Shown here: in pieces, positions 62,437 through 64,000 of the stretch | Numbering within the stretch: the stretch's first letter is position 1 | Layout of the letters: the number at the start of each line of letters is the position of its first letter | Source of the DNA: Candidatus Bathyarchaeota archaeon | GTDB taxonomy: Archaea; Thermoproteota; Bathyarchaeia; Bathyarchaeales; Bathycorpusculaceae | Assembly: GCA_026014735.1 (NCBI GenBank) | Contig: JAOZHT010000005.1 | Location: 20,764-84,763 of the forward strand | Direction of reading: 5' to 3' | Length of the DNA stretch: 64,000 nt | The notes under the pieces: model-generated | Database searches by the model: none | What the model was told of the DNA's origin: nothing | What the model saw: only the letters and a program-made list of their open reading frames with translations | Translations under genes and position numbers: made by a program

Positions 62437-63231
62437 TTAGAAGCGTTTAGCCGCATAGTAGGAGAGAAACGCCAGGGGAATCACCAGCAGATACGACAGC
62501 AGCGTGCCCAGCCAGGCGCCAACCGCGGGAAAAAGGAAATGCGCCGCCACCCCATAGGGGATGACGAGCAGGATGCCTGAATACGCCAGCGGCTTTGTGA
62601 TGGAACGCGAAAACGCGGTGCCGCGGCTGTGATTAAGGATTATCAGTGTTGAAGTGAACATGGCGGGAAACGCCGCTGCAACGCCGCCGAGGAGGGGCCC
62701 GCCGATTTGGCTAAGCAGCACCGCCGCAGCAACCAACGCGCCCGCGCCGACGCCGCGCAGAACCACGTCTCGGCTGCTATAGAGTTTGCCGGAGCCCTCA
62801 TAAGCTGGGATTTTGAGTTTTCGAGCAAACAGATAGAACGTCACCGCTGAAAGTCCAACTCCGCAGATCAAGGAAACCCCAAAGCTGCTAAGCCCCAAAA
62901 CCACAAGCAAAGTGGAAAGCGCCAGCCAAACCAAAAGAGCCACCAAGAGCCCAGCGGCAAAGCCCCGCCGCGAAGTGTAGGCGTAGAGGAGCAGGTAGAG
63001 GTTGGTTACGGCGAAGGCTAAGGGGAAGACGTCGGTGGCTTGGGCGACGGCGCTGGGGGACTGGTTGATGCCGATGAAGAGGAAGCTAAATGCTGCGGTG
63101 GATGGGAAGCCGCCCAGTATGCCGCCTATCAGGGTGCCTTTGCGTTCGGAGATCACTGTGACTGCGGCGACCCAGATGCTGCCGACGGCAAACGCGGCGA
63201 TTAGACGGAAAAGCAGCAAGGTGTCGAGCAT
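62437..63231 (-). CDS. DUF3147-like membrane protein
   Basis: The 264-residue protein has nine or so membrane helices in two related halves. Each half holds a G-GG-x-x-x-xFPS/A-TA/S segment (LIGGILGGFPSTAAFSFLFIG and LLGGVAAAFPAMFTSTLIIL), as in DUF3147. It converges with the PQQ gene (6-base gap). Transport activity is suspected for the family but unproven. Confidence 0.75.
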   Translation of the reverse strand: MLDTLLLFRLIAAFAVGSIWVAAVTVISERKGTLIGGILGGFPSTAAFSFLFIGINQSPSAVAQATDVFPLAFAVTNLYLLLYAYTSRRGFAAGLLVALLVWLALSTLLVVLGLSSFGVSLICGVGLSAVTFYLFARKLKIPAYEGSGKLYSSRDVVLRGVGAGALVAAAVLLSQIGGPLLGGVAAAFPAMFTSTLIILNHSRGTAFSRSITKPLAYSGILLVIPYGVAAHFLFPAVGAWLGTLLSYLLVIPLAFLSYYAAKRF

Positions 63232-63299
63232 ACAGTGGGTTAGATGGGTTTTGTTTAATTAACTTTTAGAGCAGGTAGCTCAGAAAAGGCGCTTTAGAA

Positions 63300-63494
63300 T
63301 TAGGGCGCTGGTTTTGCGTCTTGTTTGCTTTCGTTGGCTTCTGGTTTGTTTTCTTTGGTTTTTAGGTTGATGTTGATGGCGATGCTGTTGTAGATGACTA
63401 TGTTTGCGGAGGCATAGGCGCTGGCTTGGGGGCTGAGGAGGTTGGCCTGTTTGGGGACTTCTTTTGGGTTAGTTTCCGGATTAGTCAAGTGCAT
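63300..63494 (-). CDS. Small unknown protein
   Basis: ATG at 63494 gives 64 residues, MHLTNPETNPKEVPKQANLLS..., with a central LSPQASAYASANIVIYNSIAININLK and a Lys/Glu/Asn-rich tail. No signal peptide. An alternative upstream start gives 81 residues but a less natural N-terminus. Family unknown. Confidence 0.5.
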   Translation of the reverse strand: MHLTNPETNPKEVPKQANLLSPQASAYASANIVIYNSIAININLKTKENKPEANESKQDAKPAP

Positions 63495-63545
63495 CGTGCA
63501 GTTTACGGAAAGGGCACATAAAACGGTTTGCTGGAAACACCCCAC

Positions 63546-64000
63546 AGCAATAACCCCGACTCCAACGGAAACATTTGCCTAAAAACCAAGTCCACAGCGC
63601 CACAAACGCAGAACCCCACAACTGCAGCTACAGCGAACGCATAGAACCCAAGCCAGAGATTACGCAGCCGCTGAGCCTATAAATAGAGGGGGATAGAGGC
63701 GGCAGAGCAACAGCAACCAGCAGCTTGCACACTAAGGGTTAAATCCACAGGTTATTAGGCGCCCCATAACGGCACATACACCCGCTGCACCCAGCATTGT
63801 CTCGAGAAACAGCGTTACACCTGAACCCAAAGAAACCATGCACACAAAAGCAACAAAAATCAGAAAAGCAAAAAACGCAAGCGGATAACCATGCACAGGA
63901 CAAACATATTCGACTACTTAACTCGAAGCAATATGCGTCTCAACTAAATATCGCTCAGACACTACATTGACTCGACATCTCAGGCGATTGGTGGCCGCAG
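63546..64000. other. Gene-free region at window end
   Basis: About 455 bases with no protein-like frame. It contains the TATAAATAGAGGGGG promoter described next and is otherwise A/C-rich. I see no gene cut by the window edge. Confidence 0.5.
63678..63745 (+). ncRNA. Candidate small RNA with TATAAATAGAGGGGG promoter, copy 2
   Basis: TATAAATA (63678-63685), then GAGGGGGATAGAGGC and GAGCAACAG (63705-63713), 27 bases from the first T. This mirrors 12130-12166. No reading frame follows. A short non-coding transcript starting at or near GAGCAACAG is the likely product; the 3' end cannot be placed. Confidence 0.45.

Overview
The window looks like the chromosome of an uncultured archaeon, most likely a Bathyarchaeia (MCG)-type Thermoproteota lineage; that placement is inference. 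The archaeal evidence is direct: an aRF1-family protein, TATA boxes about 25-30 bases upstream of start codons so that first genes look leaderless, tRNA genes with encoded CCA, many secreted proteins with PQQ-type propellers, Ser/Thr/Pro linkers and a single C-terminal membrane anchor, and several PIN/AbrB and HicBA modules.

Layout. 0-4.6 kb: tandem paralogues joining a PQQ-like propeller to a GT39/ArnT-type membrane glycosyltransferase (the left copy frameshifted and cut by the window edge), then a small surface protein. 4.9-10.9 kb: a nickel-pincer cofactor locus, larC-larE on the minus strand, larB on the plus strand, followed by an ECF nickel transporter (nikM-nikN-nikQ-nikO). No larA is in the window. 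11-16 kb: a frameshifted surface gene, PadR, DUF1801, a cysteine synthase with a Cys-rich tail, a secreted protein behind paired palindromic operators, and DUF3795. 16-23.6 kb: a tRNA-Arg(CCT) locus with a 5'-half tRNA pseudogene upstream and three successive copies of the tRNA 3' end downstream. These separate HicBA, a HEPN-like protein, a histidine kinase and VapBC. 24-32 kb: CHASE4 kinase, ABC exporter, LamG-type surface protein, dodecin, zinc-ribbon proteins, citrate synthase.

33-39.5 kb: a second locus of the same design at tRNA-Leu(TAA). Two further tRNA 3'-end copies bound an AT-rich island holding a TIR protein, unknown genes, a PIN/AbrB pair, then an integrase-like relic and a surface protein. 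39.6-45.5 kb: B12-binding radical SAM enzyme, acetyltransferase, Lrp-type RAM domain, coiled-coil protein, DUF2178-like/HTH pair, and an aRF1 paralogue that keeps GGQ but lacks the stop-codon reading motifs. 45.6-63.2 kb: a cell-surface region with a collagen-like protein, a Cthe_2159-like beta-helix protein next to VTC and DUF4956 genes, a giant subtilase, a four-repeat membrane protein, an ECF S-component-like protein, another PQQ surface protein and a DUF3147-like protein.

The most interesting unexplained structure is the pair of tRNA-anchored cassette arrays. In the Arg array the 3'-end copies decay stepwise with distance from the intact tRNA, as expected if new cassettes repeatedly entered next to the tRNA and pushed older ones outward. 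Other unexplained signals are a roughly 135-base repeated RNA/DNA element (4.8 and 32.5 kb), a shared promoter-leader signature (12.1 and 63.7 kb, with a third promoter at 14.6 kb), and a palindromic GTCAA-N6-TTGAC operator upstream of two surface genes.
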